From Trichocoleus sp. FACHB-46 (GTDB lineage: Bacteria > Cyanobacteriota > Cyanobacteriia > FACHB-46), in the NCBI RefSeq assembly GCF_014695385.1, contig NZ_JACJOD010000006.1, forward strand, positions 248,001 through 312,000: a DNA stretch of 64,000 bases. Reading direction: 5' to 3'. How positions within the stretch are numbered: position 1 is the stretch's first letter; every line of letters begins with the position of its first letter. The notes beneath the pieces were generated by a model. That model had not been told where the DNA came from and searched no databases. It saw only the letters and a program-made list of their open reading frames with translations. Positions 17,340-26,448 of this stretch are shown in pieces. The position numbers and the translations under genes are program-made.

Positions 17340-18623
17340 TTAATTGTCCTGGGCGTTGGTGCCAACCGCACGTTCTAAAACTGAACCATCTACGGTTTTA
17401 TAATCGGCAATTTTCCAGGCTCCATCGATTGATTCCAAGCTATAGCGAACCAATCTGGTTTGAAAATCGGTTTGGCTCGGATCAACTTTGCCGTCACGGT
17501 ATAGGGTGCGGTCTTCAGTGATTTTTAGCTCTACCGTGGCTTTGTTTTGATCAGCCACAAATCGCTCGACCGACTCTACTTTTTGCACGCCAAAGCGGTA
17601 GTAAGCTTGGTTGTCTTTGAGCCAGGCGATCGCGCCATCGTCCCTAACCAAGGAACCATACAGTTCTCCCGTGGTGAACTGCTGTACAGGTTGCCGATCG
17701 AAAGGGGGAGCGAAAATGCGTGACTTGGCTGTTAGCCATTCTGTAATCAGCCCCACCGCTTGATTCTGTGAGAGAGCCGCATTATTGGCTGCGCCTGTCT
17801 GAGTGGGCACTACCACTCCCGATGTTTTCGGGGAGGAGCTATTTTGGTTCCTCGCAGGTTGGGTAGCTGGTGGCTGAGCAGAGTTTTGGTTGGTAGGGGC
17901 TGAGCCAGAACGGCTCCGGGTTAGATATCCCTCTACATTCTGAACTGCCTTTTGAGCATAAGTATCATTCGGGCGCTCATCCACGGCTCGCTTAAAGTTC
18001 AACAGCGCTGAAGGGTAGTCTCCCTTCTTGGTTGCGGCATAGCCAGCTTGCATGTAGCGCTCATATTCGTTTTGAGAAGTAGGGGAAGCGGCATTAGCAG
18101 GCGTAGAGGAGGTAGAAGCAGAAGTAGAGGAGGTAGAAGCCGCGTTTCTAGAAGCAGCCGCCGGTCTAGAAGCGGCGTTGGGTGACTTCAGTTTCTGATA
18201 AAGACTAAGAACTTTGTTGGTATAAGGACTGGTGGCGGCGTTGGTGTAGCGGGTTGAGTCGCCCGTCATCCACCAAGCGGCAACTCGTTGCACTGCGATC
18301 GCTTCACTATTGCCACTCGCAGGATACTCATCTTGTAAGGCATCTTTGATAATGCAGGTGATGATAGTCCGCGCCGTATTAGCGTTAGCGCCAAATTGTT
18401 CTGGAGTCACTTCTCGACCCGTACAAAATTTTGCCCAACGAGGGATATTCCCCGGCTGCACTTGCCAATCGCTGTACAAACCATCCTGAGAGGTTCCGGT
18501 TTGCGGAGCGGCTTGTCGAATTGCTTCTACGAGTGCGTTTACCTGAGCGCTCGAGACTTGCGCTTGCGCTGGCAAAGTCCACAGTCCCAAACTGACAATC
18601 AGTCCACCCAGAAATAACTTCAT
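17340..18623 (-). CDS. Exported TPR protein with ARC6-type IMS domain
   Basis: A 427-residue protein with a signal peptide (LFLGGLIVSLGLWTLPAQAQ). A mixed helical domain follows with three cysteines, then a low-complexity Ser/Ala/Thr linker, a TPR pair (YMQAGYAATKKGDYPSALLN), another Pro/Gln/Ser-rich linker, and a C-terminal domain from about residue 280 (AVGLITEWLTAKSRIFAPPF ... LVRYSLESIDGAWKIADY) that matches the IMS-type domain shared with the division protein ARC6/Ftn2 and other exported cyanobacterial proteins. ATG start at 18623; the longer frame to 18806 would hide the signal peptide. Function is unknown. The IMS domain here would lie in the periplasm or lumen, so a direct role in division should not be assumed. 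Confidence 0.75.
   Translation of the reverse strand: MKLFLGGLIVSLGLWTLPAQAQVSSAQVNALVEAIRQAAPQTGTSQDGLYSDWQVQPGNIPRWAKFCTGREVTPEQFGANANTARTIITCIIKDALQDEYPASGNSEAIAVQRVAAWWMTGDSTRYTNAATSPYTNKVLSLYQKLKSPNAASRPAAASRNAASTSSTSASTSSTPANAASPTSQNEYERYMQAGYAATKKGDYPSALLNFKRAVDERPNDTYAQKAVQNVEGYLTRSRSGSAPTNQNSAQPPATQPARNQNSSSPKTSGVVVPTQTGAANNAALSQNQAVGLITEWLTAKSRIFAPPFDRQPVQQFTTGELYGSLVRDDGAIAWLKDNQAYYRFGVQKVESVERFVADQNKATVELKITEDRTLYRDGKVDPSQTDFQTRLVRYSLESIDGAWKIADYKTVDGSVLERAVGTNAQDN
18103..18140 (-). repeat. Short tandem repeat inside a coding linker
   Basis: A 17-base unit GTAGAGGAGGTAGAAGC occurs twice (18103-18119 and 18124-18140) and encodes part of the Ser/Thr/Ala linker of the TPR-IMS protein. 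Slippage here would change linker length without breaking frame only in steps of three. Confidence 0.7.
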
Positions 18624-18855
18624 AGCTTGCCTCGTACCAACTCTAAGCAACTCGCAATAGTAGAAGTTAAAGCAATTATACAAATTTGTCTTTCCCTCAT
18701 CAGACAGACCCTGAGGGAGATTAGTAAGTTCCAGGTGAGTATCACCCCAAAAAAAGGGTGGATTTGATGCACAGATCTCCTGGAACTCTGGAGGTCTATG
18801 GCTCAATCCACCCCTATAGAATAGATAAATCCATTCGGGCCATTACACGAGTTGA

Positions 18856-20445
18856 TTAAAGCGGTCGATAGGCGCGGTAGTTGATGCTGGGGAAGATGTT
18901 GTCAATCTCCTCAACTTTTTCTAGCCAGCCTGAATCAACTTTGCCTTGGTTTAGGTCATCGTAGAGTTTGTTAAAGCGCATCAGGTGCGATCGCGTCCGG
19001 CGGATCGCATAGGGCACCATTGTCCCAGTCCGCATAATGAAGGCCCAGTCAGAAGATTGCGCCAGCAGCAGTTCGCGAGCGGCTTGGTTGAGGGCGCGCC
19101 ACTCCAGTTCATCCGCAGGCTCTCGTTTGCCCAATTCAATCATCCGCTCCGCCGCTTTGTGCAAGTGCGGGTAGATCCAAGCATTGGTTTCATTGAGCCA
19201 GTATTCGTGGAAACCTTTGTAGCCCCAGCTTGACTGCGAGGGCTTACAAACCTGCTGGGTTGGGTTGAGGCGCAGGTAGTCGGCTAAGTGGGTCATCTGG
19301 TAGGTTTGCTGGTCGTACCAAGATTTGCGGAACAGGTAGTCAATAAACCAAGGACCTTCGTACCACCAGTGACCAAAGAGTTCAGCATCATAGGGTGACA
19401 CAATGATCGGCGGTCGCTGCATAATGCCATGCAAGTGCTCCACCTGACGCTGACGGTTGAACATAAAGTTGCTGGCGTGGTCTGCCGCTTTTTCCTTCGC
19501 CCAATAGGGGTCGTACAAAGCTTTGTCCCCTAAACCCAGACCGCGTCCCGTAATCTTGTGGTACTTAATGCCTACGTTCTTGCGCTGGCCGTTGGGCATG
19601 ATGTAGGGCTTGATGTAGTCGTAATCGGCTTCCCAACCCAAATCTTTGTAGAACTCGCGGTATTCGGGTGCACCAGGATAGCCCACTTCTGAGGACCAGA
19701 CTTGTTGAGAAGACTCATGATCCCGTCCAAAAGCAGCGACCCCAGTTTCAGTAAAGATGGGGGCATAAGTACCAAACCGGGGTCGAGGGCGAGCGTAGAG
19801 AATACCGTGGCCATCGGTGAGGAAGTAGCGCAGCCCTGCGTCGGCCAGCATCCGCTCTACTCCTTCGTAGTAGGCGCATTCTGGGAGCCAAATGCCTTTG
19901 GGCGGTTGACCGAAGTTTTCTTCGTAATGCTCGCAAGCGACTTTAATTTGGGCCCACACGGCTTGCGGATACATCTTCATGAGCGGGAAGTAGCCGTGAG
20001 TTGCCCCGCAGGTAATAATTTCTAAGTTATTGCTATCTAGAAACTGTTTAAATCCTTTAACTAAATCGCGATCGTAGTGCTCCCAGGTTTGCCGAACTTC
20101 CTTAAATTCTTTGGCGTAGTATTCGGCGAGGTAGCGAATATGCCCGTTGTGCTCGTTGTGATCAATTTCCTTCTCTAACAACTCTTCTAGTTGGGCGAGA
20201 TGGTGATCAAAGCGTTCCTGTAATAGTGGGTCACGCAGCATAGACACCAGGGGCGGCGTCATACTCATCGTGATTTTGAAGTCAACCCCATCCCGTTTTA
20301 AGCCTTCGAATACCCGCAACAAGGGCACGTAAGTTTCAATAATTGCTTCATACAACCACTCTTCTTCCAGAACGTAGTCACTTTCGGGGTGTCTGACAAA
20401 AGGTAGGTGCGCGTGCAGGACGAGGGCAAGATATCCGATGCTCAT
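18856..20445 (-). CDS. GH57 1,4-alpha-glucan branching enzyme
   Basis: A 529-residue glycoside hydrolase family 57 protein. The family opening GYLALVLHAHLPFVRHPE is present. The nucleophile Glu189 lies in WLPECAYYEG and the acid/base Asp353 in SPYDAELFGHWWYEGP, nearly the positions known for archaeal GH57 branching enzymes. The C-terminal helical part carries WAFIMRTGTM. GH57 branching enzymes add alpha-1,6 branches to glycogen in the cytoplasm, and many cyanobacteria hold one besides GlgB. An amylopullulanase-like role is less likely because the residues fit the branching subgroup. ATG start at 20445. No other glycogen genes are adjacent. Confidence 0.85.
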   Translation of the reverse strand: MSIGYLALVLHAHLPFVRHPESDYVLEEEWLYEAIIETYVPLLRVFEGLKRDGVDFKITMSMTPPLVSMLRDPLLQERFDHHLAQLEELLEKEIDHNEHNGHIRYLAEYYAKEFKEVRQTWEHYDRDLVKGFKQFLDSNNLEIITCGATHGYFPLMKMYPQAVWAQIKVACEHYEENFGQPPKGIWLPECAYYEGVERMLADAGLRYFLTDGHGILYARPRPRFGTYAPIFTETGVAAFGRDHESSQQVWSSEVGYPGAPEYREFYKDLGWEADYDYIKPYIMPNGQRKNVGIKYHKITGRGLGLGDKALYDPYWAKEKAADHASNFMFNRQRQVEHLHGIMQRPPIIVSPYDAELFGHWWYEGPWFIDYLFRKSWYDQQTYQMTHLADYLRLNPTQQVCKPSQSSWGYKGFHEYWLNETNAWIYPHLHKAAERMIELGKREPADELEWRALNQAARELLLAQSSDWAFIMRTGTMVPYAIRRTRSHLMRFNKLYDDLNQGKVDSGWLEKVEEIDNIFPSINYRAYRPL

Positions 20446-20682
20446 AGAAATTCTAGGATAGACCGTTGTTTGATTCGGAATTCGGACTTACAGGATGCAA
20501 AGATTGTAAAGCGAAATTACGACAACAAGTAACTTACCGGGGAAGGCTGTGCTGTCTACACCTAGAAAAGTATCTTGAGAAGCAACTTAGCAGTTGATAG
20601 CAGTGGCTCAGTCTAGCAACTCAGCGCGATCGCTGTTTTTATTGTTCACCCACCTGTTGTAATGCCGGGAAGTTTCTCTGAT

Positions 20683-21414
20683 ATGCAAAAATCTGTTCTC
20701 TTTGTTGTTTGGGTGGTCACGAGCAGTCTGTGGGCAGGTCAAACAGCTCAAGCTGAAAGTTCTAAAGCTTTTCCAGCTCCAGTTCAGACGCCACTGCCAG
20801 CCCAAACTCAGCCGCGATCGCTCTTAGTTGCTGATGGTGCTGTGAGCGATCAAGCTCAAAACAGCAAACCAACTAAACCAACTCTAATGTTGCAAGATTT
20901 GCCACCTGGGTTTCAGCCGCTCTCAGGACCAGAGCTGACAGAACTGAGCCAAAGCTTGTCGGCAGGCGGGTATGAAACTGAAAGCTTGTTTGCGTTCCAA
21001 GAAGCCGAACATTTCGAATACATCATCGGCTTCACCACCCCCCTATCGACACCAGAAGCACAAGCTGCTTTTGACTCAGAACTACGCCAGGCTGGTTTTC
21101 TAGAGCAATTTGCCCAAGGATTTCAACAGGGTGCATCTGGCATTAAAATTTCCAACAAAGGCGCTTTGAAGAACTTAGATGGCATTGGTAATGCGATCGC
21201 AGGCTTTGGCTTTACGAGTAACATTCAAACTATTCCAATGCGAATCGAGTTAGTCGTCTTCCGGCGAAACCAAATCGGCGCGTTTCTCTGGATTATGTAT
21301 CTTGACGGCGACAAACCCGTGATTTCAGTAGATCAAGTTGCTCAAAAACTAGACAGTCGTGTATTAGATGCTGCTAAAGCTACCCAGGTACCGCAAGTAG
21401 TATTGGACCAGTAA
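20683..21414 (+). CDS. Exported protein of unknown function
   Basis: A 243-residue protein with a signal peptide (KSVLFVVWVVTSSLWAGQTA / QAE), a Pro/Gln-rich stretch and a globular domain from about residue 70 (MLQDLPPGFQPLSGPELTEL). It has no family motif that I recognise. The frame opens at 20662, but GGAAG lies about 10 bases ahead of the second ATG at 20683, which also starts a clean signal peptide. It is divergent from the GH57 gene. Periplasmic or surface location is inferred from the signal. Confidence 0.7.
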   Translation: MQKSVLFVVWVVTSSLWAGQTAQAESSKAFPAPVQTPLPAQTQPRSLLVADGAVSDQAQNSKPTKPTLMLQDLPPGFQPLSGPELTELSQSLSAGGYETESLFAFQEAEHFEYIIGFTTPLSTPEAQAAFDSELRQAGFLEQFAQGFQQGASGIKISNKGALKNLDGIGNAIAGFGFTSNIQTIPMRIELVVFRRNQIGAFLWIMYLDGDKPVISVDQVAQKLDSRVLDAAKATQVPQVVLDQ

Positions 21415-21644
21415 ACCAATAGATTCTGAATAGAGCGGATATGGATCTGTCTAAATTAATAGATTTGACTGCAAAAGTTAGAGTATCAAAAGTGATAGGA
21501 AAGCCGTACTTTTTCTGACTCAGAGGAGATGAAGAAGTAGTCTGGGTCAGCCTTTAATAGATCTGTGAGAGTCGCCGATATAGCTAGCAGTCGTGAGAGC
21601 GATGCTCAGTTTTGCCTACTTAGTCGTCTGGAGCACCCTTGATC

Positions 21645-23024
21645 ATGACTGATCATGCCGCCAATTCTTCCACTCCTCCCGTCAATACGCCTCCCACAAA
21701 TGTGACTGGTCAGAGTGCAGCTGCTGCTCCGGAGGTTGTATCTACCCTAGATACTCCAGAAGCGATCGCAGAGGCACAGCTACCGATAGATGGACCGATG
21801 GATGCACCGATAGATGCAGAAGATGGAATCGCAGAGCTGCCTGCCAAGCAACACGCCTCGCTGTGGTCAGCCGTAACTCACAATCTGCACAATCTGAGTG
21901 ATACGGTCAGTAATCGGGCCAATCAAGTTGGGAAGGCAGCTCGAAGCACAGCTACGGGGGTGGGAGGTGCGATCGCCCATACGACTTTAAAAGCTGGCCT
22001 TCAAGCGGGTAAAGCTGCCGTCGGACTGGGAGAAATCACAGCTAAGCAAACCCAGCAACTCTTGACTCAGGCAACTCAAGGGGCAGGAGAAGCCGCAGCC
22101 TTCGTCGGCAATAACCCAGTTTTACGCAAAGTTGGCACTCGCCTTAACTGGGGTTGGTTGCTAGATGCCACCAATCAAGTCGACTTAGTGAAAGCTGAGG
22201 CTGCTGTTCAGGACTTGCGACGCCAGCACCCCGACCATAGCCCTAGCCAAATTGCCCATACGCTCATGATGCAGAAAGCGGTGTATGCAGGGGGTGTGGG
22301 TCTAGCAACTAGCATGATTCCGGGCGTTGCTACAGCGCTCCTGACAGTAGACTTAGCAGCCAACATGGCTTTGCAGGCCGAAATGGTCTACCAAATTGCC
22401 GCAGCTTATGGCTTAGACCTACGTGACCCAGCTCGTAAAGGCGAGATTCTAGCTATTTTCGGGGTGGCTTTGGGTGGGGGCCGTGCGCTCAAGCTGGGAC
22501 TAGGATTACTGCGAAATACGCCGATCGCCGGAGCCTTGGTAGGTGCGAGTGCGAATGCCGCCATGCTGTACTCGCTAGGTTACGCAGCTTGCCGCTTTTA
22601 CGAAGCCCAACTCAACGAAGATGTCTCAGACGCCAAACTCTCTGAAGTGCAGCAAGCAAGCCAAGAGTATTTGCAAGTGGCGATCGCTCAGCAAGCGATT
22701 ATGGATCAAGTTTTGGTGCATATGATTTTAGCTGGGACCGACAAACGCTCTTGGGACGAAATTCTACCGACCCTGAAAACGCTCAATTTACATCCTTCAT
22801 CTCTAAAGACCATCGCCGAAAATTTGCAAAATCCCCAACCTCTATATCTTCTGCTGAATCAACTCAATCCCGATTTTGCCGTACCTTTATTAACTCAGAG
22901 CCGAAAAATCGCCTGTCAGAATGGCAAGGTCACACCCCAAGAAGCTAAGATTTTGGAAAGTATTGCCGAAAAATTTGAGATTGAATCCTCGGATTATGGA
23001 GCCTGTCAAGACGACGCTCGTTAG
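21645..23024 (+). CDS. EcsC-like protein with TerB-like tail
   Basis: A 459-residue protein. Residues 1-75 are low-complexity and Pro/Ala/Asp-rich. A helical stretch with glycine-rich pairs follows (GVGGAIAHTTLKAGLQAGKA), then a domain with AGGVGLATSMIPGVATALLT and EMVYQIAAAYGLDLRDPARK, which resembles EcsC and related membrane-associated helical proteins. The tail (KIACQNGKVTPQEAKILESI) looks like a small TerB-type helical module. Neither function nor location is established. A TTG two codons earlier (21639) is not needed; ATG at 21645 is used. The gene is tail to tail with the VOC pseudogene, only 5 bases away. Confidence 0.7.
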   Translation: MTDHAANSSTPPVNTPPTNVTGQSAAAAPEVVSTLDTPEAIAEAQLPIDGPMDAPIDAEDGIAELPAKQHASLWSAVTHNLHNLSDTVSNRANQVGKAARSTATGVGGAIAHTTLKAGLQAGKAAVGLGEITAKQTQQLLTQATQGAGEAAAFVGNNPVLRKVGTRLNWGWLLDATNQVDLVKAEAAVQDLRRQHPDHSPSQIAHTLMMQKAVYAGGVGLATSMIPGVATALLTVDLAANMALQAEMVYQIAAAYGLDLRDPARKGEILAIFGVALGGGRALKLGLGLLRNTPIAGALVGASANAAMLYSLGYAACRFYEAQLNEDVSDAKLSEVQQASQEYLQVAIAQQAIMDQVLVHMILAGTDKRSWDEILPTLKTLNLHPSSLKTIAENLQNPQPLYLLLNQLNPDFAVPLLTQSRKIACQNGKVTPQEAKILESIAEKFEIESSDYGACQDDAR

Positions 23025-23029
23025 TGCTC

Positions 23030-23276
23030 CTATAGTTCAAGCGGCAAGCCATCCGGGTCTTGAAAAAAGGTAAACCGTTTCCCGGTCAGCGGTTCAGGAA
23101 ACGAAAATAGCTCGATTTGGTCGCGATCGCCGACCCCAAATCCAACTTATAAGAATCACGCTCCGCCCGAAATGTTTCTTGATAATTGGCAACCCTAAAA
23201 TCTCTACATAAAAATGTTTGGACTGCTCGTAGTCCGAGCAAATAATTGCCACATGATGAAATTTGTCTATTTTCAT
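23030..23276 (-). pseudogene. Decayed VOC/glyoxalase-family gene
   Basis: The 5' end from ATG at 23276 encodes KIDKFHHVAIICSDYEQSKH and FYVEILGLPII, the classic start of a small VOC (glyoxalase I fold) protein. After about 31 codons the frame is lost: FRAERDSYKLDLG is read in a second frame and GDRDQIELFSFPEP in a third, consistent with two single-base losses (one near AAGAAACA, one in the G run before the HIP1 site). FPEP then joins directly to LTGKRFTFFQDPDGLPLEL and a stop at 23030-23032, so about 45 residues of the middle, including most of the second beta-alpha-beta unit, are deleted. Two frameshifts plus an internal deletion make recovery impossible, so this is a true pseudogene. Confidence 0.85.
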
Positions 23277-23426
23277 TTCAAGCTCCAATTTGTTGAATAT
23301 TAGAGGAACTCTCGCTAGAGCTTTATACCTCTTTTATCAAAAGTTTATTATTTATTCTTGTTGAGCAAAAATTTGTGTTGTTATTTCGGGAAGCTTAGCT
23401 CATTAGCTAATTTCTGGAATACCAAC

Positions 23427-23819
23427 ATGAGATTTTTGAGTGCTTTAATTGGATTCACAGGTGGTTTAGTTGTAGCGATCGCCCCATCAACGCTGACTCA
23501 AGCCACAGACAACTCCTTAAGCTACTCAGCATCCCTGGGTTTACCAGGTAACTATAATGGTCCTGCTTGTATTCAATTAGGCCACTGGGATGGTAGTGCA
23601 GCGATCAATTTAGAAGCCAACAAATTTTATACTGGCATCCAAGTTTCTAACTCCAACATTAGAGTTACGAAAGCGTTAAATATCAACATCAATCAAAACT
23701 TAGGACAAGTAATCAAGCTGTCTAGCGATCGCGCCCTTTACCCAACCTTAAATCAAGGACAGTGCAAAATCAAAAGTGGAGCTTTGCAAGTTCACTCCTT
23801 AAACTGGTTCCGACGATGA
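23427..23819 (+). CDS. Small exported protein of unknown function
   Basis: A 130-residue protein with a signal peptide (FLSALIGFTGGLVVAIAPST / LTQA) and a mature domain of about 100 residues with two cysteines (PACIQLGHWD and QGQCKIKSG) placed to bond. I do not recognise a family. The frame is open 23 codons further up, but the ATG at 23427 begins the signal peptide. It lies between the VOC remnant and the slipin gene. Confidence 0.6.
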   Translation: MRFLSALIGFTGGLVVAIAPSTLTQATDNSLSYSASLGLPGNYNGPACIQLGHWDGSAAINLEANKFYTGIQVSNSNIRVTKALNININQNLGQVIKLSSDRALYPTLNQGQCKIKSGALQVHSLNWFRR

Positions 23820-23913
23820 AAACCTCGCTCAATCATCCCTTAAGCAATTTCTCGGAATTTTCTCTCAATAGCCCAGATTAGAATACAGGTATCCAAGTTT
23901 GGATTAGTCCATC

Positions 23914-24771
23914 ATGGGACAAACCTTATTAGTTTTAGGTATTCTTTTCTTCTTAACCACTTCGGGCCTGAAAATGGACCGGGAATACCAGCGCGGGGTA
24001 ATTTTCCGCCTAGGTCGAATCAGGGGAGTTAAAGGCCCAGGAATGTATTGGATTATTCCTTGGGTTGACCAAAAATCTCAGTTAGATATCCGTACCAAAA
24101 CCGTTAATATTGAACCCCAAGAAACTGTAACTGCCGATAGTGTCACTATTAAAGTAAATGCAGTTTTGTATTATCGAATTATCGACCCTGCCAAAGCCAT
24201 CAATAAAGTTGAAAACTATGAGATGGCAGTTTATCAAATTGCTCTCACTACTTTACGGAATGTTGTAGGACAAAACATTTTGGATGATGTGCTACAAAAC
24301 CGCGACAAAATCAACTTCAAAGTTCAAGAAATCGTGGATGAAATCACTGAACCTTGGGGCGTGGTAATCGAGCGGGTAGAAATGAAAGACGTAGAAATTC
24401 CGCCCAATATGCAACGAGCAATGGCCAAAGAAGCCGAAGCCATTCGAGAAAAACGGGCGCGAATCATCAAAGCAGCCGCAGAACAAGAAGCTTCCGTTAA
24501 ATTAGCCGAAGCCTCCAAAAACATTACCGAAAATCCATCTGCCCTAGAACTGCGACGTTTGCAAATGCTGACAGAAATCGGGGCCGAGAATAACACCACC
24601 ACCATCATCATGATGCCGTCAGATTTTGTAGCAGTTGCTAAGCGCTGGGCCGAAGGTGGCGCAAACGGATCTACTCCCGAACCAACCCCCTACCAAGGCA
24701 CCGCTATCCCCTTCGTCGCTCCTATAGAACGTCCCTTAGAGGATGCTTCAGAAAGCGATCGCCCTACATGA
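23914..24771 (+). CDS. Slipin / stomatin-like SPFH protein
   Basis: A 285-residue band-7 (SPFH) protein. One hydrophobic N-terminal segment (LLVLGILFFLTTSGL) anchors it. EYQRGVIFRLGRIRGVKGPG opens the SPFH domain, and a long helical stretch with Ala/Glu/Lys bias (EAEAIREKRARIIKAAAEQE) forms the coiled coil. The end (NTTTIIMMPSDFVAVAKRW) is typical of slipins. Slipins build membrane scaffolds and are often paired with an NfeD membrane protease; no NfeD gene is adjacent. ATG start at 23914. A double-hairpin repeat starts 33 bases after the stop. Confidence 0.88.
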   Translation: MGQTLLVLGILFFLTTSGLKMDREYQRGVIFRLGRIRGVKGPGMYWIIPWVDQKSQLDIRTKTVNIEPQETVTADSVTIKVNAVLYYRIIDPAKAINKVENYEMAVYQIALTTLRNVVGQNILDDVLQNRDKINFKVQEIVDEITEPWGVVIERVEMKDVEIPPNMQRAMAKEAEAIREKRARIIKAAAEQEASVKLAEASKNITENPSALELRRLQMLTEIGAENNTTTIIMMPSDFVAVAKRWAEGGANGSTPEPTPYQGTAIPFVAPIERPLEDASESDRPT

Positions 24772-24804
24772 AAACTTACTTCTACTCCCCCTATCGTCAA
24801 AACC

Positions 24805-24871
24805 CTTTTGGAGGGAGACTGAGGGACGCAACCGTCCCTCAGCGGGGGTTTGGGGGCAAGCGCCCCCAAGG
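24805..24871 (+). repeat. Dispersed double-hairpin repeat, copy 1
   Basis: Two stems in tandem: TGAGGGACG / CGTCCCTCA around the loop CAAC (9 base pairs), then TTGGGGGC / GCCCCCAA around AAGC (8 base pairs), joined by GCGGGGG. Near-identical copies occur at 53973-54038 and 56104-56170. It lies after the plus-strand slipin gene and before the minus-strand end of yajQ. Confidence 0.9.
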
Positions 24872-24901
24872 CATTTGATTCTAAGAATCTAAAATAAGTT
24901 G

Positions 24902-25393
24902 CTAGCGATAATTGTTAAACTGCAAAGCCACAGGCAAATCTTCCTGCTTTAGCCGTTGAATCACCGCCTGCAAATCATCCTTATCCTTGGCAGACACCCG
25001 CACCGCATCCCCTTGGATCGATGCCTGCACCTTCTTAAACTCATCACGAATCAGCAAAGAAATTTGTTTTGCAATCTCTTTGCTGATTCCTTTCTTTAAC
25101 TTAATTTCCTGCCTAACTCGGCTGCCACTCGCCGACTCCACGGTGCCATAGTCAAAGATTTTGAGCGACAGATTACGCTTTGCAGATTTTGTTTGCAGCA
25201 ACGTATGAACGGCATCCAGCGTAAACTCGCTATCTGTATTAATTGTAATGACATCTTCACCAAGCTCGACCGTCGTCTTGGTGTCTTTTAGGTCAAAGCG
25301 GCTTTTGATCTCACGAATTGTTTGATCGATCGCATTCACCAACTCTTGACGATCGAAATCACTCACAACATCAAATGAAGAAGTAGCAGCCAT
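24902..25393 (-). CDS. yajQ: YajQ family nucleotide-binding protein
   Basis: A 163-residue YajQ protein with two ferredoxin-like domains. Family signatures are [34 protein letters not shown], and the end FNNYR. YajQ proteins bind cyclic di-GMP in some bacteria and act as effectors; other reports show RNA or GTP binding. Length is normal. ATG start at 25393, 35 bases after the MAPEG gene on the same strand. The run PadR, DprA-like, MAPEG, YajQ has short gaps and may be one operon. Confidence 0.93.
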   Translation of the reverse strand: MAATSSFDVVSDFDRQELVNAIDQTIREIKSRFDLKDTKTTVELGEDVITINTDSEFTLDAVHTLLQTKSAKRNLSLKIFDYGTVESASGSRVRQEIKLKKGISKEIAKQISLLIRDEFKKVQASIQGDAVRVSAKDKDDLQAVIQRLKQEDLPVALQFNNYR

Positions 25394-25428
25394 ATAACCA
25401 CAAAGAATATTAAACGTTCAAATTTAGA

Positions 25429-25842
25429 TTAATGCAGGGAAGTCAAGCTCGTACCCATCAATGTGGCAATACACAGAGTACCAAGGCCAAACATTAGCGA
25501 TCGCCCTAGCGGAATATCCAGAATGTAAAATAGCGAAAACAGCAACCGTGCCACCAAATACGCGATCGCCGCTCCCGCCACCCAAATAGAATCTTGCTGC
25601 GTCACATAAGCCATCAAAGCTGCTGCCGCAAACAACATAAACGATTCAAATGAGTTCTGGTGCGCCCAAGTTGCTCTCTGAGCGTAAGGCGGTAACTTCT
25701 CAAAAACTGCTCGTGGCGCTCTGGAGTCATACCCAACCTGTAGCCGACCATAGGCGACAACGAGAAAGGGAATATAGACAAGCAATGCAGCCCCAGCAAT
25801 GCTGTAGAGCAAAACTGCTGCAACTGGCAATGACAGAGACAT
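25429..25842 (-). CDS. MAPEG family membrane protein
   Basis: A 137-residue protein with four membrane helices. The MAPEG signature ATWAHQNSFESFMLFAAAAL (helix 2) is clear, along with RLLFSLFYILDIPLGRSLMF. The family includes glutathione-dependent membrane enzymes such as microsomal glutathione S-transferase, but bacterial members of this short type have no proven substrate. Start ATG at 25842, 19 bases after the DprA-like gene and 35 bases before yajQ, so an operon is probable. Confidence 0.85.
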   Translation of the reverse strand: MSLSLPVAAVLLYSIAGAALLVYIPFLVVAYGRLQVGYDSRAPRAVFEKLPPYAQRATWAHQNSFESFMLFAAAALMAYVTQQDSIWVAGAAIAYLVARLLFSLFYILDIPLGRSLMFGLGTLCIATLMGTSLTSLH

Positions 25843-25861
25843 TGTTTACCTCAACAAAGAG

Positions 25862-26386
25862 TTAGTCAAAGTAAAACAGGGTAATAATTCGGCGCTGCTC
25901 TTCAGCGTCTTGACAGGTTTTGAGCAACGTCTGACTGTCATGGAAGGCAAAGCAAATTAGCTGCTGGCAGCGAGAAACAATCTCTAGGTTGCACAGCGCA
26001 CTTGCTTCAGCCAAAGTTAAACTGTCATTCTCTGGGTTCTCTACCAGGTGCATCACCTGGGCCAATTGTTCGCGAGATTCGCGGGGTTGGCGCTCCAAAC
26101 TTTGAGGCAGAATTACCGTCAGCAAGTTTGGGTCAGCCCGCATGGCACCCCGAATGGCTGCGGAATTGGTTCCTGTTGCCCCGGAGGTAATGAGACGATT
26201 ACCGGATAGCACCAAGGCATAACTCATCATTTCAATTAAGTGTTGATGAGTAATTGGAACGTGACGTGACCCCAGCAAGGCGATGCGTTTAGACCCTGTT
26301 TGCTGAATGGTCGCCAGCTCTTGTAAGAAATCGTCTACTTTAGGCAGATCTATCGATTGACTCAAAGCCAGTCTCAGGCTGAACAA
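25862..26386 (-). CDS. DprA-like Rossmann-fold protein
   Basis: A 174-residue protein with a DprA/LOG-like Rossmann core: KRIALLGSRHVPITHQHLIE, then LITSGATGTNSAAIRGAMRA, a nucleotide-loop-like motif. It ends FYFD. DprA proper is longer and carries extra domains; this stand-alone form is widespread in cyanobacteria, where it is annotated as a DNA recombination-mediator-like protein without proof. The start read here is a TTG at 26386 with only a weak GCGAGG before it; the conserved part begins about residue 14 (DLPKVDDFLQELATI). It heads the MAPEG-YajQ run. Confidence 0.72.
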   Translation of the reverse strand: MFSLRLALSQSIDLPKVDDFLQELATIQQTGSKRIALLGSRHVPITHQHLIEMMSYALVLSGNRLITSGATGTNSAAIRGAMRADPNLLTVILPQSLERQPRESREQLAQVMHLVENPENDSLTLAEASALCNLEIVSRCQQLICFAFHDSQTLLKTCQDAEEQRRIITLFYFD

Positions 26387-26448
26387 CCTCGCTATTTTAC
26401 CAGACAGAACCTTGATTTAACTGCCTGTATGCTCAAGTCGAACATAAC

